A stretch of 64,000 nt of DNA from Collinsella aerofaciens (GTDB lineage Bacteria > Actinomycetota > Coriobacteriia > Coriobacteriales > Coriobacteriaceae). The position numbers and the translations under genes are program-made. Below, piece after piece: positions 8,607-18,739 of this stretch. The DNA lies in assembly GCF_028207065.1 (NCBI RefSeq), contig NZ_JAQLFP010000001.1:40077-104076 (forward strand), in the 5' to 3' direction. Below the pieces are notes generated by a model. That model saw only the letters and a list, made by a program, of their open reading frames with translations, was not told where the DNA came from and searched no databases. Position 1 is the stretch's first letter. Every line of letters starts with the position of its first letter.

Positions 8607-8947
8607 TCCATTTGCCGGTCTCTCTTCGTATTTTGCTTCTCGTTTGCGCTGTTTTGGTATTCGTGTTCGTATTGCGCAAATTAAAAAAATCCCAAATGCA
8701 AGTTTTGGATTCTCTGTTTTGGCTGCTATTCAGCGTCAGTTTTGTAATTTTGGGCGTTTTTCCACAAGTTGCAATGTGGCTTTCAAGTCTATTTGGTTTC
8801 CTGTCGGCTTCTAACTTCGTGTTCCTTTACGTTATTGCCGTTCTTGTGGTCCGTGATTTCTGCAATTCTCTTCGCCTCTCTCGACAGGAAGAGCGTTTGA
8901 ACTCGCTTGTTCAGGCTGTTGCGTTAAGTAGGGAGAAGGAAAAGTAG
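8603..8947 (+). CDS. DUF2304 family membrane protein
   Basis: 114 residues with three hydrophobic helices (ILLLVCAVLVFVFVLRKL; LFWLLFSVSFVILGVFP; FVFLYVIAVLVVRDF) and a charged C-terminal helix ending REKEK. This is the layout of the DUF2304 family, which is commonly encoded next to DPM1-like GT2 enzymes and is thought to assist them in the membrane. GTG 8603 overlaps the stop of the GT2 gene by three bases, so translation is probably coupled. Exact biochemical role is unknown. Confidence 0.75.
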   Translation: MIHLPVSLRILLLVCAVLVFVFVLRKLKKSQMQVLDSLFWLLFSVSFVILGVFPQVAMWLSSLFGFLSASNFVFLYVIAVLVVRDFCNSLRLSRQEERLNSLVQAVALSREKEK

Positions 8948-9116
8948 GCTATGCGTTTCGCTTTGGCGTATAAATCATCCGGATGGGAATGTCTCTACTT
9001 ATATTTCTTTCAACAGTTGTGAACAGTGCTTGGTGCCCATACTTGTCATCCAGATGACTGGGAACGATTCTTCGAGGGCCCTTGCAGCTTGATTTGGATA
9101 AAGGTGAATTAGCCCC

Positions 9117-11150
9117 GTGTTGTCTCGATGCGTAAACCAAAAGCAAATAATGAAAGCCGTCTTCGTTGCTCTTCTCTTTATTGTCGAGCTTCTGTGCATG
9201 AAGCACTTTTATGTGAACCACTCTGTCTCACAGCTGTTCGTTTTAGCGCTCTATTGCGTCGTTGTAGATGCTGCCATTTGGCAATCATATTATATCTTCC
9301 TTTCCTCAGATGATGAAAAAAAGCGTGGCAACTGTTCTGGTCGCTGCGCTCAATTATTAGTCCTGTTGCTTACGGCATTTGCTGTGGCGGTCATCTGGGA
9401 GGGCTGCACCGTTCTTGGCTCGCCGGCTTCTCATTTCTCGAATATTGCTGACTGGAATAAAAAGCGGCTCATATTCTTTTTTCTGATTTCCTATTGCGCA
9501 ATACTCTATTTATTCCAAAGCGGCTTTTCTCTGAAAGCGTTGTTCCATTCTGCTTCGGCGAGGGTCAAGGCTACCGATTACGTTTCCCTGCTGATTATCG
9601 CATTCTTTATTGTTTTTGGCTGCTCTACGATTGCATTCGTGAATGGGTTCATTAATGCTGTTGTTTATTTCCTGCTGGTAATCATAACTTCGGTTTTCAC
9701 GGCTTGCTCGGGCATTCGAAAGAGAAATTCTGCCCTTCCTGTTGCTTTCTTTATCGCTGCATTCTCAATTGGTGTTTTCCTTGTGGTGAGCACTCCGATA
9801 ACGACGGGTATTTCATGGGATGATCAAATTCACTATTCCAATGCCCTTTCGACATCTTATTTATTTGAAACTCAAAAAACTGATTCGGATATTAACTTTA
9901 CTGACGAAGCGGTCCGTCGTGCACAGGGCTATGAAGAGCCCTCTCTTTCCCATTTTGATCGAGCGGAAATTCTTGAGCATGCTAGGCAGTTGAATGGCTC
10001 CTATAGATCTGATATCGCTTCTGGTCATGTGCAAGTTAACAAGCATGAAGAATTCGTTTATACGCTTAGCAGCATTGGGTATATTCCATCGGCAATTGGC
10101 CTTTGGCTCGCTCGCCTTCTGCATTTCGATTTTTCTTCTATGATTCAATTCGCTCGGATTTGCAATTTATTTAGTTACTGTCTTGCAATTGCCATTGCAA
10201 TCAAGGTTACGCCCTCAAAAAAGGGACTATTTGCTTTTGTGGGAATGCTGCCAACTTCGATCTTTCTTGCGTCATGTTTCTCATATGATGCATGGCTCAT
10301 TTCGTTTATCATTCTCGGTTTTGCTTATTTTTTGAGGTATGCATGGGGTGATTTAAATGAATTTACAGTTCGCAATATAGCACTCGCATTTTTATTTACC
10401 TTTTTAGGACTCGCAGTCAAAGCTGTGTATTTTCCGATAATCGGTCTTTTCTTTATGGTTCCGCGTAATCGTTTTGCGGGCTCGAAGCAACGAGTTCATT
10501 ACTATGCCGCCGTGTTTGTTTTGGGCTTGATTGCTTTTGCCTCATTTGCGCTTCCGTTCTTGTTTTCAACGGCCGGCGGATCTAACGTTGGCGATATGCG
10601 AGGCGGCTCCGATGTTAACTCTGGTCAGCAAATCGCTTTCATTCTCGCCGATCCATTGCGCTACGCGGAAATACTCGCCAATTATTTTTCAACTTATTAT
10701 TTAAATCCGATAACCTCTTCTGGATATGCATTGAACTTTGCATACCTTGGATCGCTTGCTGCTCAGATTTCTGTAAATGCAATCCGTGGGTTGGTTCAGG
10801 TGCTTCCAGCTGTTTGCCTATTGTTGTTTGGGCTTTTTTCGGCCGATTCGATTAGCGTTAATCATATTGGTCTCGCACAATTTCTATGGGCCTCATTTGT
10901 GTTTTTGTTTACGGTGATTTTGGTGGCAACTGCACTTTATGTGTCTTTTACTCCCGTTGGATTGGGGACAGTTAATGGTTGCCAGAGTCGTTACCTTTTG
11001 CCACTTCTGGTTCCGTGCCTATCGTTTATCCTTAACCAAAGTCGCTTGGTCTTTGGGGACAGCAAACGATTCATATTGATATGCCTCGTATTCCCGTTTA
11101 CTTTGGCTACGATTTGCGAGTTTGTTTTAGTTGTTGGAAAGTGTTGCTGA
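9117..11150 (+). CDS. DUF2142-like polytopic membrane protein
   Basis: 677 residues from GTG 9117, supported by AAAGGTG at 9102-9108; ATG 9150 is an alternative. About a dozen hydrophobic helices are interrupted by one large extracytoplasmic loop around residues 240-310 (GISWDDQIHYSNALSTSY onwards), as in DUF2142 proteins and GT-C glycosyltransferases. A function in transferring lipid-linked sugars or in polymerising the glycan is plausible from context. The preceding 169 bases hold no gene that I can see. It precedes the large GT2 gene by one base, in the same operon. Confidence 0.65.
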   Translation: MLSRCVNQKQIMKAVFVALLFIVELLCMKHFYVNHSVSQLFVLALYCVVVDAAIWQSYYIFLSSDDEKKRGNCSGRCAQLLVLLLTAFAVAVIWEGCTVLGSPASHFSNIADWNKKRLIFFFLISYCAILYLFQSGFSLKALFHSASARVKATDYVSLLIIAFFIVFGCSTIAFVNGFINAVVYFLLVIITSVFTACSGIRKRNSALPVAFFIAAFSIGVFLVVSTPITTGISWDDQIHYSNALSTSYLFETQKTDSDINFTDEAVRRAQGYEEPSLSHFDRAEILEHARQLNGSYRSDIASGHVQVNKHEEFVYTLSSIGYIPSAIGLWLARLLHFDFSSMIQFARICNLFSYCLAIAIAIKVTPSKKGLFAFVGMLPTSIFLASCFSYDAWLISFIILGFAYFLRYAWGDLNEFTVRNIALAFLFTFLGLAVKAVYFPIIGLFFMVPRNRFAGSKQRVHYYAAVFVLGLIAFASFALPFLFSTAGGSNVGDMRGGSDVNSGQQIAFILADPLRYAEILANYFSTYYLNPITSSGYALNFAYLGSLAAQISVNAIRGLVQVLPAVCLLLFGLFSADSISVNHIGLAQFLWASFVFLFTVILVATALYVSFTPVGLGTVNGCQSRYLLPLLVPCLSFILNQSRLVFGDSKRFILICLVFPFTLATICEFVLVVGKCC

Positions 11151-11151
11151 T

Positions 11152-13533
11152 ATGGGCATAGTTTTTAATACCGAATTTAACAATAAGCTAAATTGCCGTG
11201 GCGACGGCAAGCTATATCTACTGTATGAAGCCGCATCCGTTTTTCCTGATGCTGTTGAGTCGCAATCACCTAATGGGCAAATTCTGCCCGCAAGAATCAT
11301 TCCTATTTCAGAGACTGAATTTGTTGCTGTTCTTGCCGATTTTGGTGTCGACCAATCGCTGTCTTTCTTTAGCGGAGATAATATAATTTACCAGCGCCGC
11401 ATCAATCCTGGCAAGTTTTCGATTGAGTCGAAAGTTAACGGCTTGCTGCGCGCGGAGCATTGTGGACAATTTCGCAATATTGACCGTTCTGGCGTGCATG
11501 CGCTCGCTTCTATCCAAATTGAGAGCTTTATTCCCTGCGTTGATGGCGTAATCGTTAGAGGTGTTCTTTCGGGTACTGATTACCTTGAGGGTGATCGTAT
11601 TGTCGCTTTTAATGAAGAAGCCTGCGTTGTTGGGGAATCTTTGTTATTTAATAAATTAATAGCCGATGCGAATCCTGGTCTAATAAATTTCTCTCTTCAT
11701 ATTCCTGAGGTCGGGGATAGCCTGTGCATTTGCATACACAGGGCTTCTGGTCATCTAGATACGTTTATCAATCTAAAGAAAGATATGCTTAAAGAGCTTT
11801 TGGATGAGGCTGATCGGAATCATGCGTGTGCATTCGATCAACCCCGTTATTTGTCCTGGTTTTCTGGGCGCAGATTGACTGGATCCGATTCACGGGCACA
11901 AGCACAAATAAGACTTGCATACCAGCCCTTGTTTTCAATCATCGTTCCTCTATATAAGACTCCCTTGAATTTCTTCAGGGATATGGCTGATTCTGTGATT
12001 GCTCAGACGTATTCGAATTGGGAACTCATCCTGGTTAACTCTACGCCAGATTACGATGGACTTAGCGACTTGGTTTCCGAGTACGTGACTGCAGACTCTA
12101 GAATTAAAGTGACTGATCTTGAGGGCAATCTAGGTATCACTGAGAACACCAATGTCGGAATCAAGATGGCCAAGGGAGACTACCTTTGCTTTTTCGATCA
12201 TGATGATGTTCTCGAACCGAATATCTTGTTTGAGTATGCACACGCTCTAAATCAAAATTCGGATATTAATCTTCTCTACTGTGATGAAGATAAGCTATTG
12301 CCTGATGGGTCCTTGGCTCATCCTACTTTTAAGCCGGATTTTAGTCTTGATATGGCTCGAGACAATAATTATATTTGCCACCTTCTTACTATTAAGAGGG
12401 CATGTTTAGACAGAATTGACCTTTCTAACAGCGAGTTGGATGGCGCCCAGGACCATGCCATGGTGCTGAAGATTGCCGAACTTGGTGGGACGATCCATCA
12501 CGTTCCTAAAATCTTGTATCACTGGAGAATAAGCGAGAATTCGACTGCGGGTAATTCCGATAGTAAACCCTATGCAACCCTCGCTGGAATAAAAGCTGTT
12601 CAGGAGCACCTTGATAGATGCGGTATCAAGGCGACTGTGGTCAATTCTCATAATCGTGCTTTTCGTTATAGCCCCATTTATGATGTTCCTTCATCTGAGT
12701 CCTGTTCATTAATCGTTACCACCCGCGGCAATTCTTCGGTTCTTTCGACTCTTGTATCTTCAATCAATGACACCGATTTTGATGATCTTGAAGTCGTTTT
12801 CGTGTGCTCGCAGGAAGCGGAAGCTGCTGTTAAGCAATCGAGCTCTGGACTTCGTTGCCGCTATATCGTTCACGCGCTTGATGACCCCTTTAATATATCT
12901 GTGTGGAGAAATGCCGGTGCTTTCGCCGCGCGTGGCGAGCAACTCGTCTTTATTCATGACGATATTCAGGCACTAGACTCCTCGTGGCTAAAGACTCTCG
13001 TCGGTTTTTCTCAACGAGAGGATGTTGGCGTCGTTGGAACAATGACGTGCGATCTTGACGGCATTGTGCAGCAGGCAGGCCTGTCTTATGTTGGAGAATC
13101 AATCGTCAACCTGTCGCAAGGCATTCATCGCTCTTCTCCTGGCTATATCTATATGCCATTGACCGTAAGGGATGTATCGGCGGTGAGTGGAGTTTGTTTA
13201 GCTATTTCACGCGAACATTTTAATCGTCTGGGTGGTTTTGATGAGTCGTATCTTCTTGACTATTCGGATGTTGATATTTGCTTCAAGTCTTCTCAAGCTG
13301 GGTTAAAAGTGATCTATACACCAGAGGCATGTCTCTACCATATGGCATGTGTTGACAAATCCCTTGATAGTAAATCTCGCTCTCATAAGCATTTTGAGGA
13401 TAAGGCACGATTGTTGCATAACTGGTCAGAGCGTTTCTCTGAGGGAGATCCATGGTTCTCCGTTAACTTTTCTCGAGATCCCAAGCGCGCAGCGTTATAT
13501 AAGTTCGATCCTTTTGACTACGAAGCGATTTGA
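11152..13533 (+). CDS. Two-domain GT2 glycosyltransferase
   Basis: 793 residues from ATG 11152, one base after the previous stop; GGAAAG at 11135 is the likely ribosome site. Residues 1-255 are an N-terminal region of unknown fold. A first GT2 domain follows (FSIIVPLYKTPLNFFRDM, YLCFFDHDDVLEPN, LLYCDEDKLL). A second begins near residue 510 (SLIVTTRGNSSVL, LVFIHDDIQAL, GGFDESYLLDYSDVDICFK). Tandem GT2 enzymes of this type build O-antigen or rhamnan backbones, including rhamnosyltransferases. That would suit the rfb genes downstream, but the sugar specificity is an inference. Confidence 0.8.
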   Translation: MGIVFNTEFNNKLNCRGDGKLYLLYEAASVFPDAVESQSPNGQILPARIIPISETEFVAVLADFGVDQSLSFFSGDNIIYQRRINPGKFSIESKVNGLLRAEHCGQFRNIDRSGVHALASIQIESFIPCVDGVIVRGVLSGTDYLEGDRIVAFNEEACVVGESLLFNKLIADANPGLINFSLHIPEVGDSLCICIHRASGHLDTFINLKKDMLKELLDEADRNHACAFDQPRYLSWFSGRRLTGSDSRAQAQIRLAYQPLFSIIVPLYKTPLNFFRDMADSVIAQTYSNWELILVNSTPDYDGLSDLVSEYVTADSRIKVTDLEGNLGITENTNVGIKMAKGDYLCFFDHDDVLEPNILFEYAHALNQNSDINLLYCDEDKLLPDGSLAHPTFKPDFSLDMARDNNYICHLLTIKRACLDRIDLSNSELDGAQDHAMVLKIAELGGTIHHVPKILYHWRISENSTAGNSDSKPYATLAGIKAVQEHLDRCGIKATVVNSHNRAFRYSPIYDVPSSESCSLIVTTRGNSSVLSTLVSSINDTDFDDLEVVFVCSQEAEAAVKQSSSGLRCRYIVHALDDPFNISVWRNAGAFAARGEQLVFIHDDIQALDSSWLKTLVGFSQREDVGVVGTMTCDLDGIVQQAGLSYVGESIVNLSQGIHRSSPGYIYMPLTVRDVSAVSGVCLAISREHFNRLGGFDESYLLDYSDVDICFKSSQAGLKVIYTPEACLYHMACVDKSLDSKSRSHKHFEDKARLLHNWSERFSEGDPWFSVNFSRDPKRAALYKFDPFDYEAI

Positions 13534-13542
13534 GTGCTTTAA

Positions 13543-15108
13543 ATGAAACAAATTGCCTGGATAATATCTCCGCCGGCAAAGGGTTCTGGCGGCTTTCGAA
13601 CCATCTGCAGCAAGGCTTCCTTTCTAGATTCTCGCGGATATGAGAACTACTTTTACATTATGCCGGGCTGTGAAGCATACAAAAGTGCTCATAGAGTTCA
13701 GACCGAAATAAAGGATTGGTTTGGTTATTCGCCTAAAGAAGTTCGTGTGGCTCCGAGTGTGTCCGAGGATTTTTTTGCAGTAATCGCCACCGCTTGGAAT
13801 ACGGCGCACTTTGCATCTATGCAGAAGTGCACCCATAAGTTCTACTTCATTCAGGATTTTGAACCTTGGTTCTATCCGATGGGGGAGATGTATCTAAATG
13901 CCGAAGCAAGTTATCGTTATGAACTAAACCCCATAACAATAGGCAGATGGCTTTCTAAAAAAGTTGAACCCTATTATTCGCATGAAGTCCCATATTGTGA
14001 TTTTGGCGTTAGCGATATATATACTGCGCAGGAACAAAATCTAAGCAGAGAGTATGCCGTCTGTGCTATTTATCAATCCAATAAGGATCGGCGTTTGTCT
14101 GGCATGTTGCTTGATGCAATTAAATTGCTTCTCAAGCTCGACGATGCAGTTGTCGTATATTTATACGGCGAAGACGCAATGCCTCCCATTCGTGATCCAC
14201 GTGTACGCAGCCTCGGCATCTTGACCGCTGATGAATGCGCCTCGCTTTATGCCAAGTGTGTTGCCGGCGTATCGTTGAGCGTGACTAATCCCTCTCGCCT
14301 GCCTTTCGAAATGCTTGCATCGAAGCTTTCGGTAATTGAAATAAACCGTGAGAATAATCTACTCGACTTTCCGGAGGGCACCATCCACCTCGCTGAGCCC
14401 TCTGCTTGCGGCATTGCTTCTTCTATTCTTGAGGCTCTTTCAGGCTCAAAATGCGATTCGCCTAATCGATTTAGCTGCACGTCGATTGAGCGTGAAAATG
14501 AAATGTTCTTCGAGGCCTTTACACGTTATCTGAATGAAGAGCCATCCTTGGTTAGCGGGAAGTCCGCCTTCGGGAATGTGCTAAAAACCGAAGAACTAAG
14601 TAAGGTCTTCTTGCTCAGCGATCATCTCGCTGATGCTCGATTGCGATCGTCTGCCATGTCTCAAACGCTCATTCAAGCTTCTTCTGTTGATTTGACTGTG
14701 CGTTTTGAGTCGTCTTTGATGCCTGTGGATGTTCGCGCGGCAGTTTGGTGTGCCCTTGATCAGTCTGATATTCGCTGGATTAGTCTTGAATCTAGGGACG
14801 GTCTTTTTGCGGGGCATGTCCCGCTGTTTTTAAATGATGATGAAGAGGCCTATCTTCGCATTCATATATACTCTTTTGCGGAAGACGGCAAGAATCCGCT
14901 TTGTGTCGCCGAGCTAAGCCAACTAGTCTGTCTTTCGCCTTCTCGCAACGCTCATCCTGTTGTTCGTTCGGTTGAAAGTGGCGCATGCAGCGTGTCTGCC
15001 GTTTTTAACCTATCTGATGATTATTGTGAACCGTTTCAGCCTTTTGCTTCGACGGGCGTCGAAGGCGGTCACGTTGCTCTACTCAAACGTTTATTTCGGA
15101 GAAACTAA
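13543..15108 (+). CDS. WsaF-like GT4 glycosyltransferase
   Basis: 521 residues. The N-terminus IAWIISPPAKGSGGFRTI and the segment FYFIQDFEPWFYPMGEMY are characteristic of the rhamnosyltransferase WsaF group, which adds beta-1,2-linked rhamnose in an S-layer glycan. The donor-side half carries VVYLYGEDAMPP and NPSRLPFEMLASKLSVIEI. About 130 extra C-terminal residues beyond the usual family length have no recognised fold. The gene sits 9 bases after the tandem GT2 gene, and its stop shares one base with the start of the pyruvyl transferase gene. dTDP-rhamnose made by the neighbouring rfb genes is the obvious donor candidate. Confidence 0.7.
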   Translation: MKQIAWIISPPAKGSGGFRTICSKASFLDSRGYENYFYIMPGCEAYKSAHRVQTEIKDWFGYSPKEVRVAPSVSEDFFAVIATAWNTAHFASMQKCTHKFYFIQDFEPWFYPMGEMYLNAEASYRYELNPITIGRWLSKKVEPYYSHEVPYCDFGVSDIYTAQEQNLSREYAVCAIYQSNKDRRLSGMLLDAIKLLLKLDDAVVVYLYGEDAMPPIRDPRVRSLGILTADECASLYAKCVAGVSLSVTNPSRLPFEMLASKLSVIEINRENNLLDFPEGTIHLAEPSACGIASSILEALSGSKCDSPNRFSCTSIERENEMFFEAFTRYLNEEPSLVSGKSAFGNVLKTEELSKVFLLSDHLADARLRSSAMSQTLIQASSVDLTVRFESSLMPVDVRAAVWCALDQSDIRWISLESRDGLFAGHVPLFLNDDEEAYLRIHIYSFAEDGKNPLCVAELSQLVCLSPSRNAHPVVRSVESGACSVSAVFNLSDDYCEPFQPFASTGVEGGHVALLKRLFRRN

Positions 15109-16139
15109 TGGCGCGCTTTAACCAATGGACTCAGCTACTTAAAGCCTCTGCGACATCGTGCAGGCACGATGAAAAATCCGATGGTGTTAAGCAAGAACGC
15201 TATCTCCTTTTGGATACGGCTATGGGAAGCGAGAACTCTGGTGACCATGTGATCATGGATGCCTGTGGCTGTATCGCGGATCAAATCTTTGGCGGTGCGT
15301 TGCCCCATGTGGCAACGCACTATTATTCCAAAGAGCTTGAAATGTATCCTGAATACGTAAAGCTGTTGTGCGGCACCAATATTCTGTATACGCATATGGC
15401 TGATCAGCAGCAATGGGCGCTTGCCAAGCGGTTGGGCAATAATAGAAATGTTGTTTTGTTCGGCGTGGGCATGTCTGATATTGGGGTGGACGATGCTATC
15501 GACGCCTATACAAAGAAGTTCTATAAAACCTTGCTATCCGATGAATATCTTCATAGTGTTCGAGATGAAATGACTAAGAAGAGGCTTAACTCTATTGGCA
15601 TAGAGAATGTTCTTAATACCGCATGTCCGACCATGTGGTCGTTAACCCCATCTAGGCAACTCGAGATATCCTCTAAGCGTTCTAAAAACGTTGTTACGTC
15701 AATTACCGATTATTGTTTCGATGCGGAACGTGACCGTAAGATGCTGGAATTGCTGTCGTCGGAATACGAAAAGGTAACGATTTGGATTCAAGGAAGCCAT
15801 GATGTTGATTGGTGTCTTGATCAAATAGTCGATCTGAAGCAATTTAATGTCATAGGCCCCAATACCGAAGAGCTTAATCGTGTAATTGAAACCGAGGAGT
15901 TTGATTATGTGGGGACGCGTCTCCATGCGGGCATCCGCTGTTTAAATGGAGGACATCGCTCTCTAATTATTGCAATTGATAATCGAGCCCGCCAAATCGG
16001 TGAAGACACGGGACTTCCCGTTCTTGAACGCGAGGACGGCTATCTCCATAAATTAGCTGATTGGGTAAACCATCCCGTTAAAACTGAGATTAATCTTCCC
16101 TGGACGAGCATCGATAAATGGAAGAAACAGTTTAATTAG
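15108..16139 (+). CDS. Polysaccharide pyruvyl transferase family protein
   Basis: 343 residues. Visible family features are TAMGSENSGDHVIMDAC near the N-terminus, VVLFGVGMSD in the middle and FDYVGTRLHAGIRCLNGGH near the C-terminus (the conserved R-x-H segment). These enzymes transfer pyruvate from phosphoenolpyruvate to a sugar to give a ketal, which adds negative charge to exopolysaccharides and wall polymers. ATG 15108 overlaps the previous TAA by one base, so it is translated with the WsaF-like gene. It is the last plus-strand gene of this run; a convergent acyltransferase follows after 25 bases. Confidence 0.8.
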   Translation: MARFNQWTQLLKASATSCRHDEKSDGVKQERYLLLDTAMGSENSGDHVIMDACGCIADQIFGGALPHVATHYYSKELEMYPEYVKLLCGTNILYTHMADQQQWALAKRLGNNRNVVLFGVGMSDIGVDDAIDAYTKKFYKTLLSDEYLHSVRDEMTKKRLNSIGIENVLNTACPTMWSLTPSRQLEISSKRSKNVVTSITDYCFDAERDRKMLELLSSEYEKVTIWIQGSHDVDWCLDQIVDLKQFNVIGPNTEELNRVIETEEFDYVGTRLHAGIRCLNGGHRSLIIAIDNRARQIGEDTGLPVLEREDGYLHKLADWVNHPVKTEINLPWTSIDKWKKQFN

Positions 16140-16164
16140 CTGTATTCCTTGGCTATTGCTTTCC

Positions 16165-17196
16165 CTATTTCTTATCGTGTGGTGCCTTTGGCGTTTCTCC
16201 GATTATCCAACCCATATTTGTGGCTCGAATTAGATTCGTCAACATATAGGCGACTGATCCAAATCCAATCAGGTTAATTGCTGCCATCGCCATTGGGGCT
16301 ATGTTGGGCCAGTAGGTAAAAGAAATGTAAACCAGTGGAGAATGAAAAAGATATATTCCCATACTGTTTTTGCTAATCTTTTCGGTTAGTAGGTTTGCCT
16401 TTTGGGGGATGACACAATAAATTGATGCAAGCGCCATGCAAGTAAGGGCGGTGGAAGCAATGGGGGGCACCACTTGTTTTAGTAAGTTTACAAGGAATAA
16501 TAGTATTAGGACTATTGATATGCTTTTACGCCTTTTATAGCTCTCGAACCATTTGTTTGCTTCCAAGTAGTGGATTGTTAGGCCAAGCGCAAACCATATT
16601 GCATTTGCTTCTGCCAAATTGATATATCTGTTCGCTGATGGTATTCCAAAATGGTAAAGATAAATTGAAGCGCCGAAAACTATCGGAACCTTAAAACTTG
16701 TTAGAGGGCTCTTTTCGAGTATTTGAAAGATGCACGACGTGGCTGCTGTAATGAAAAAAAGAGTCGGGAGAAACCAAAGGTGACCGTTGTCTTCGCCCAA
16801 CAGAATTGATTTAAAGATGATGTGCGGTACAGTTAGGCCATTGTAATAGGGATACTTAACGAGCATCCTGATGGGGAAGAGCCAACATATTCCAATCATG
16901 ATATAGGGGATAATTAAGCGTTGAGCTTTTTTAATGACCTGATTTATAAAATCGCTTGATCGATTCCAGCTCCATAAAAAACAAAAGCCAGATAACGAAA
17001 AGAACAAGGGCATCTGGATTCCGTTAATTAAGAATTTGAGATTATCCAACAGAATTGATTTTTGTTCAGTTGGATAATATCCCCACGCACTTGAATACAG
17101 AATAATGCTGTGGCCTAGGACTACAAGGAATATTGCAAGGGCCCTCACGTTCGTTATGTCGTCTCTACGGGTTGTGTCCTTGCGGTTGTTCATCAA
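16165..17196 (-). CDS. Acyltransferase family 3 membrane protein
   Basis: 343 residues with about ten transmembrane helices. The N-terminus DDITNVRALAIFLVVLGHS has the conserved R-x10-H signature of acyltransferase-3 proteins, and MPLFFSLSGFCF is also family-typical. Such proteins O-acetylate or succinylate surface sugars using cytoplasmic acyl donors. It faces the rfb cassette divergently, with about 100 bases between the start codons, and converges on the pyruvyl transferase gene. It probably decorates the glycan made by this locus. Confidence 0.85.
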   Translation of the reverse strand: MMNNRKDTTRRDDITNVRALAIFLVVLGHSIILYSSAWGYYPTEQKSILLDNLKFLINGIQMPLFFSLSGFCFLWSWNRSSDFINQVIKKAQRLIIPYIMIGICWLFPIRMLVKYPYYNGLTVPHIIFKSILLGEDNGHLWFLPTLFFITAATSCIFQILEKSPLTSFKVPIVFGASIYLYHFGIPSANRYINLAEANAIWFALGLTIHYLEANKWFESYKRRKSISIVLILLFLVNLLKQVVPPIASTALTCMALASIYCVIPQKANLLTEKISKNSMGIYLFHSPLVYISFTYWPNIAPMAMAAINLIGFGSVAYMLTNLIRATNMGWIIGETPKAPHDKK

Positions 17197-17297
17197 TTGC
17201 TTCTTTCGTTAATATTGAGAAGGTTTAACTTAAAGAATATCAAACTCTTACTAACCGCTTGATTTATAACTATTTTCGATTACAGAGGACGGATTAT

Positions 17298-18197
17298 ATG
17301 AAAGGCATCATCCTCGCCGGCGGGTCCGGCACCCGCCTGTACCCGCTCACGCTCGTGACCTCCAAGCAGCTGCTGCCGGTCTACGACAAGCCCATGATCT
17401 ACTACCCGCTGTCCACCCTCATGCTGGCGGGCATCCGGGACATCCTGGTCATCTCCACGCCGACCGACCTGCCCAACTTTGAGTGCCTGCTCGGGGACGG
17501 CTCGCGCTACGGCGTGAACCTCACCTACGCCGAGCAGCCCTCGCCGGACGGCCTGGCCCAGGCCTTCACCATCGGCGAGGAGTTCATCGCCGGCGAGCCG
17601 TGCGCCCTGGTGCTCGGCGACAACATCTTCTACGGCAACGGCCTCAGCCGCCACCTGACGCGCGCCGTCCAGAACGCCGAGTCGGGCCGCGCCACGGTCT
17701 TCGGCTACCACGTGGACGACCCCGAGCGCTTCGGCGTCGTGGAGTTCGACGGCGAGGGGAGGGCCGTGTCCATCGAGGAGAAGCCAGCTGAGCCCAAGAG
17801 CTCCTATGCCGTCACCGGCCTGTACTTCTATCCGGGCGACGTGGCCGCCAAGGCCCACGAGGTCAAGCCGTCCGCGCGCGGCGAGCTGGAGATCACCACG
17901 CTCAACCAGATGTACCTGGAGGAGGGGACGCTGTCCGTCGTCACCCTCGGCCGCGGCTACGCGTGGCTCGACACCGGCACCATGGAGAGCCTGCACGAGG
18001 CCGCGGAGTTCGTCCGCGCCGTGGAGCACTCCCAGGACCTGCCGGTCTCGGTCCCCGAGGAGATCGCCTGGGAGAACGGCTGGATCACGACCGCCGAGCT
18101 GGAGGAGGCGGCCAAGGCCTACGGCAAGTCGGTCTACGGGCAGCACCTGAAGAAGGTCGCCGCCGGCGAGATCGTCAACAGCCCGCGCGAGTACTAG
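17298..18197 (+). CDS. rfbA: Glucose-1-phosphate thymidylyltransferase
   Basis: 299 residues from ATG 17298, with GAGGA at 17285-17289 and homology beginning at [17 protein letters not shown]. It makes dTDP-glucose from dTTP and glucose-1-phosphate, the first step to dTDP-L-rhamnose. The signature loop GGSGTRL, the [18 protein letters not shown] segment and VLGDNIFYG are all intact, and the length is normal. Base composition jumps from AT-rich in the acyltransferase to very GC-rich here. In most genomes the next genes are rfbC/rfbB; here a DUF4869/ATPase pair intervenes after a terminator-like hairpin. Confidence 0.95.
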   Translation: MKGIILAGGSGTRLYPLTLVTSKQLLPVYDKPMIYYPLSTLMLAGIRDILVISTPTDLPNFECLLGDGSRYGVNLTYAEQPSPDGLAQAFTIGEEFIAGEPCALVLGDNIFYGNGLSRHLTRAVQNAESGRATVFGYHVDDPERFGVVEFDGEGRAVSIEEKPAEPKSSYAVTGLYFYPGDVAAKAHEVKPSARGELEITTLNQMYLEEGTLSVVTLGRGYAWLDTGTMESLHEAAEFVRAVEHSQDLPVSVPEEIAWENGWITTAELEEAAKAYGKSVYGQHLKKVAAGEIVNSPREY

Positions 18198-18216
18198 CGC
18201 AAGCTTGTTTTCTTTT

Positions 18217-18250
18217 AGGGGTCACCGTTTATCTGGTGGCCCCTTTCGTT
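18217..18250 (+). terminator. Intrinsic terminator-like hairpin after rfbA
   Basis: Ten-base arms 18217-18226 and 18235-18244 (AGGGGTCACC / GGTGGCCCCT) with one wobble pair and an 8-base loop, followed by TTCGTT. The T-run is weak. It separates rfbA from the AT-richer two-gene unit. Confidence 0.5.
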
Positions 18251-18292
18251 ATGATTACGTTGACCATAAAGACAATATGATTGGGAGTGGAT

Positions 18293-18730
18293 GTGTTAAG
18301 CGTCTACTTTGGCGATATGCCAGAAGCGATTTACAACACAGCGACATATTTCAAAAACTCTTACCGGTCTTCTTGGATTACGGATCCCTATGCAGTCTCG
18401 ATAATTAAAGATGTTGATCGATCGGATGTTGTTTCCGAAAACGTCATCGAAAGCCCTGTGCTTGGATCCATCTCCCCACTCCAGCTTTCTGGTGGCGTGA
18501 AAACGCTGCTGCTTATGAGATTTGATCGTAAGCAAATTTTTAACGCTTCTACCTGTGGTGACAACTGTGCCAAGTGGATTCTCGACATGGCGAAAGACCG
18601 CAAACTTGTTGTGAATCTCTATCATGTGATGGACTTTGGTCGCGAGGATTTTAAAATTAAAGTCGTGAATAGCGGCCGAATCGTTCACAACATGGCCGAA
18701 TTGATTCACGAGTCGATTCCGTATCTGTAG
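18293..18730 (+). CDS. DUF4869-like protein, copy A
   Basis: 145 residues from GTG 18293, preceded by GGGAG at 18283-18287. The start is set by matching VLSVYFGD to the N-terminus MLSIHLGD of the paralogue at 31831-32298. About half of aligned residues are identical by hand count, and two blocks are invariant: LSGGVKTLLL and FNASTCGDNCA. I assign the family DUF4869 from memory of this pattern; its function is not known to me. LSGG resembles an ABC-type signature and the Cys/Asp block could bind a metal or nucleotide, both only suggestions. It is soluble, with no signal or membrane helix. An ATPase gene follows after 9 bases. Confidence 0.7.
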   Translation: MLSVYFGDMPEAIYNTATYFKNSYRSSWITDPYAVSIIKDVDRSDVVSENVIESPVLGSISPLQLSGGVKTLLLMRFDRKQIFNASTCGDNCAKWILDMAKDRKLVVNLYHVMDFGREDFKIKVVNSGRIVHNMAELIHESIPYL

Positions 18731-18739
18731 GTACTGCTT

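Noticed and set aside
17280-18146. Long minus-strand open frame opposite rfbA
   Set aside because: Shadow of a GC-rich gene; composition is Val/Gly/Ala/Arg-rich and no motif is present.
18250-18292. Promoter candidate TTGACC upstream of the DUF4869-like gene
   Set aside because: No -10 box lies at an acceptable distance; the nearest TATGAT is only 10 bases away.
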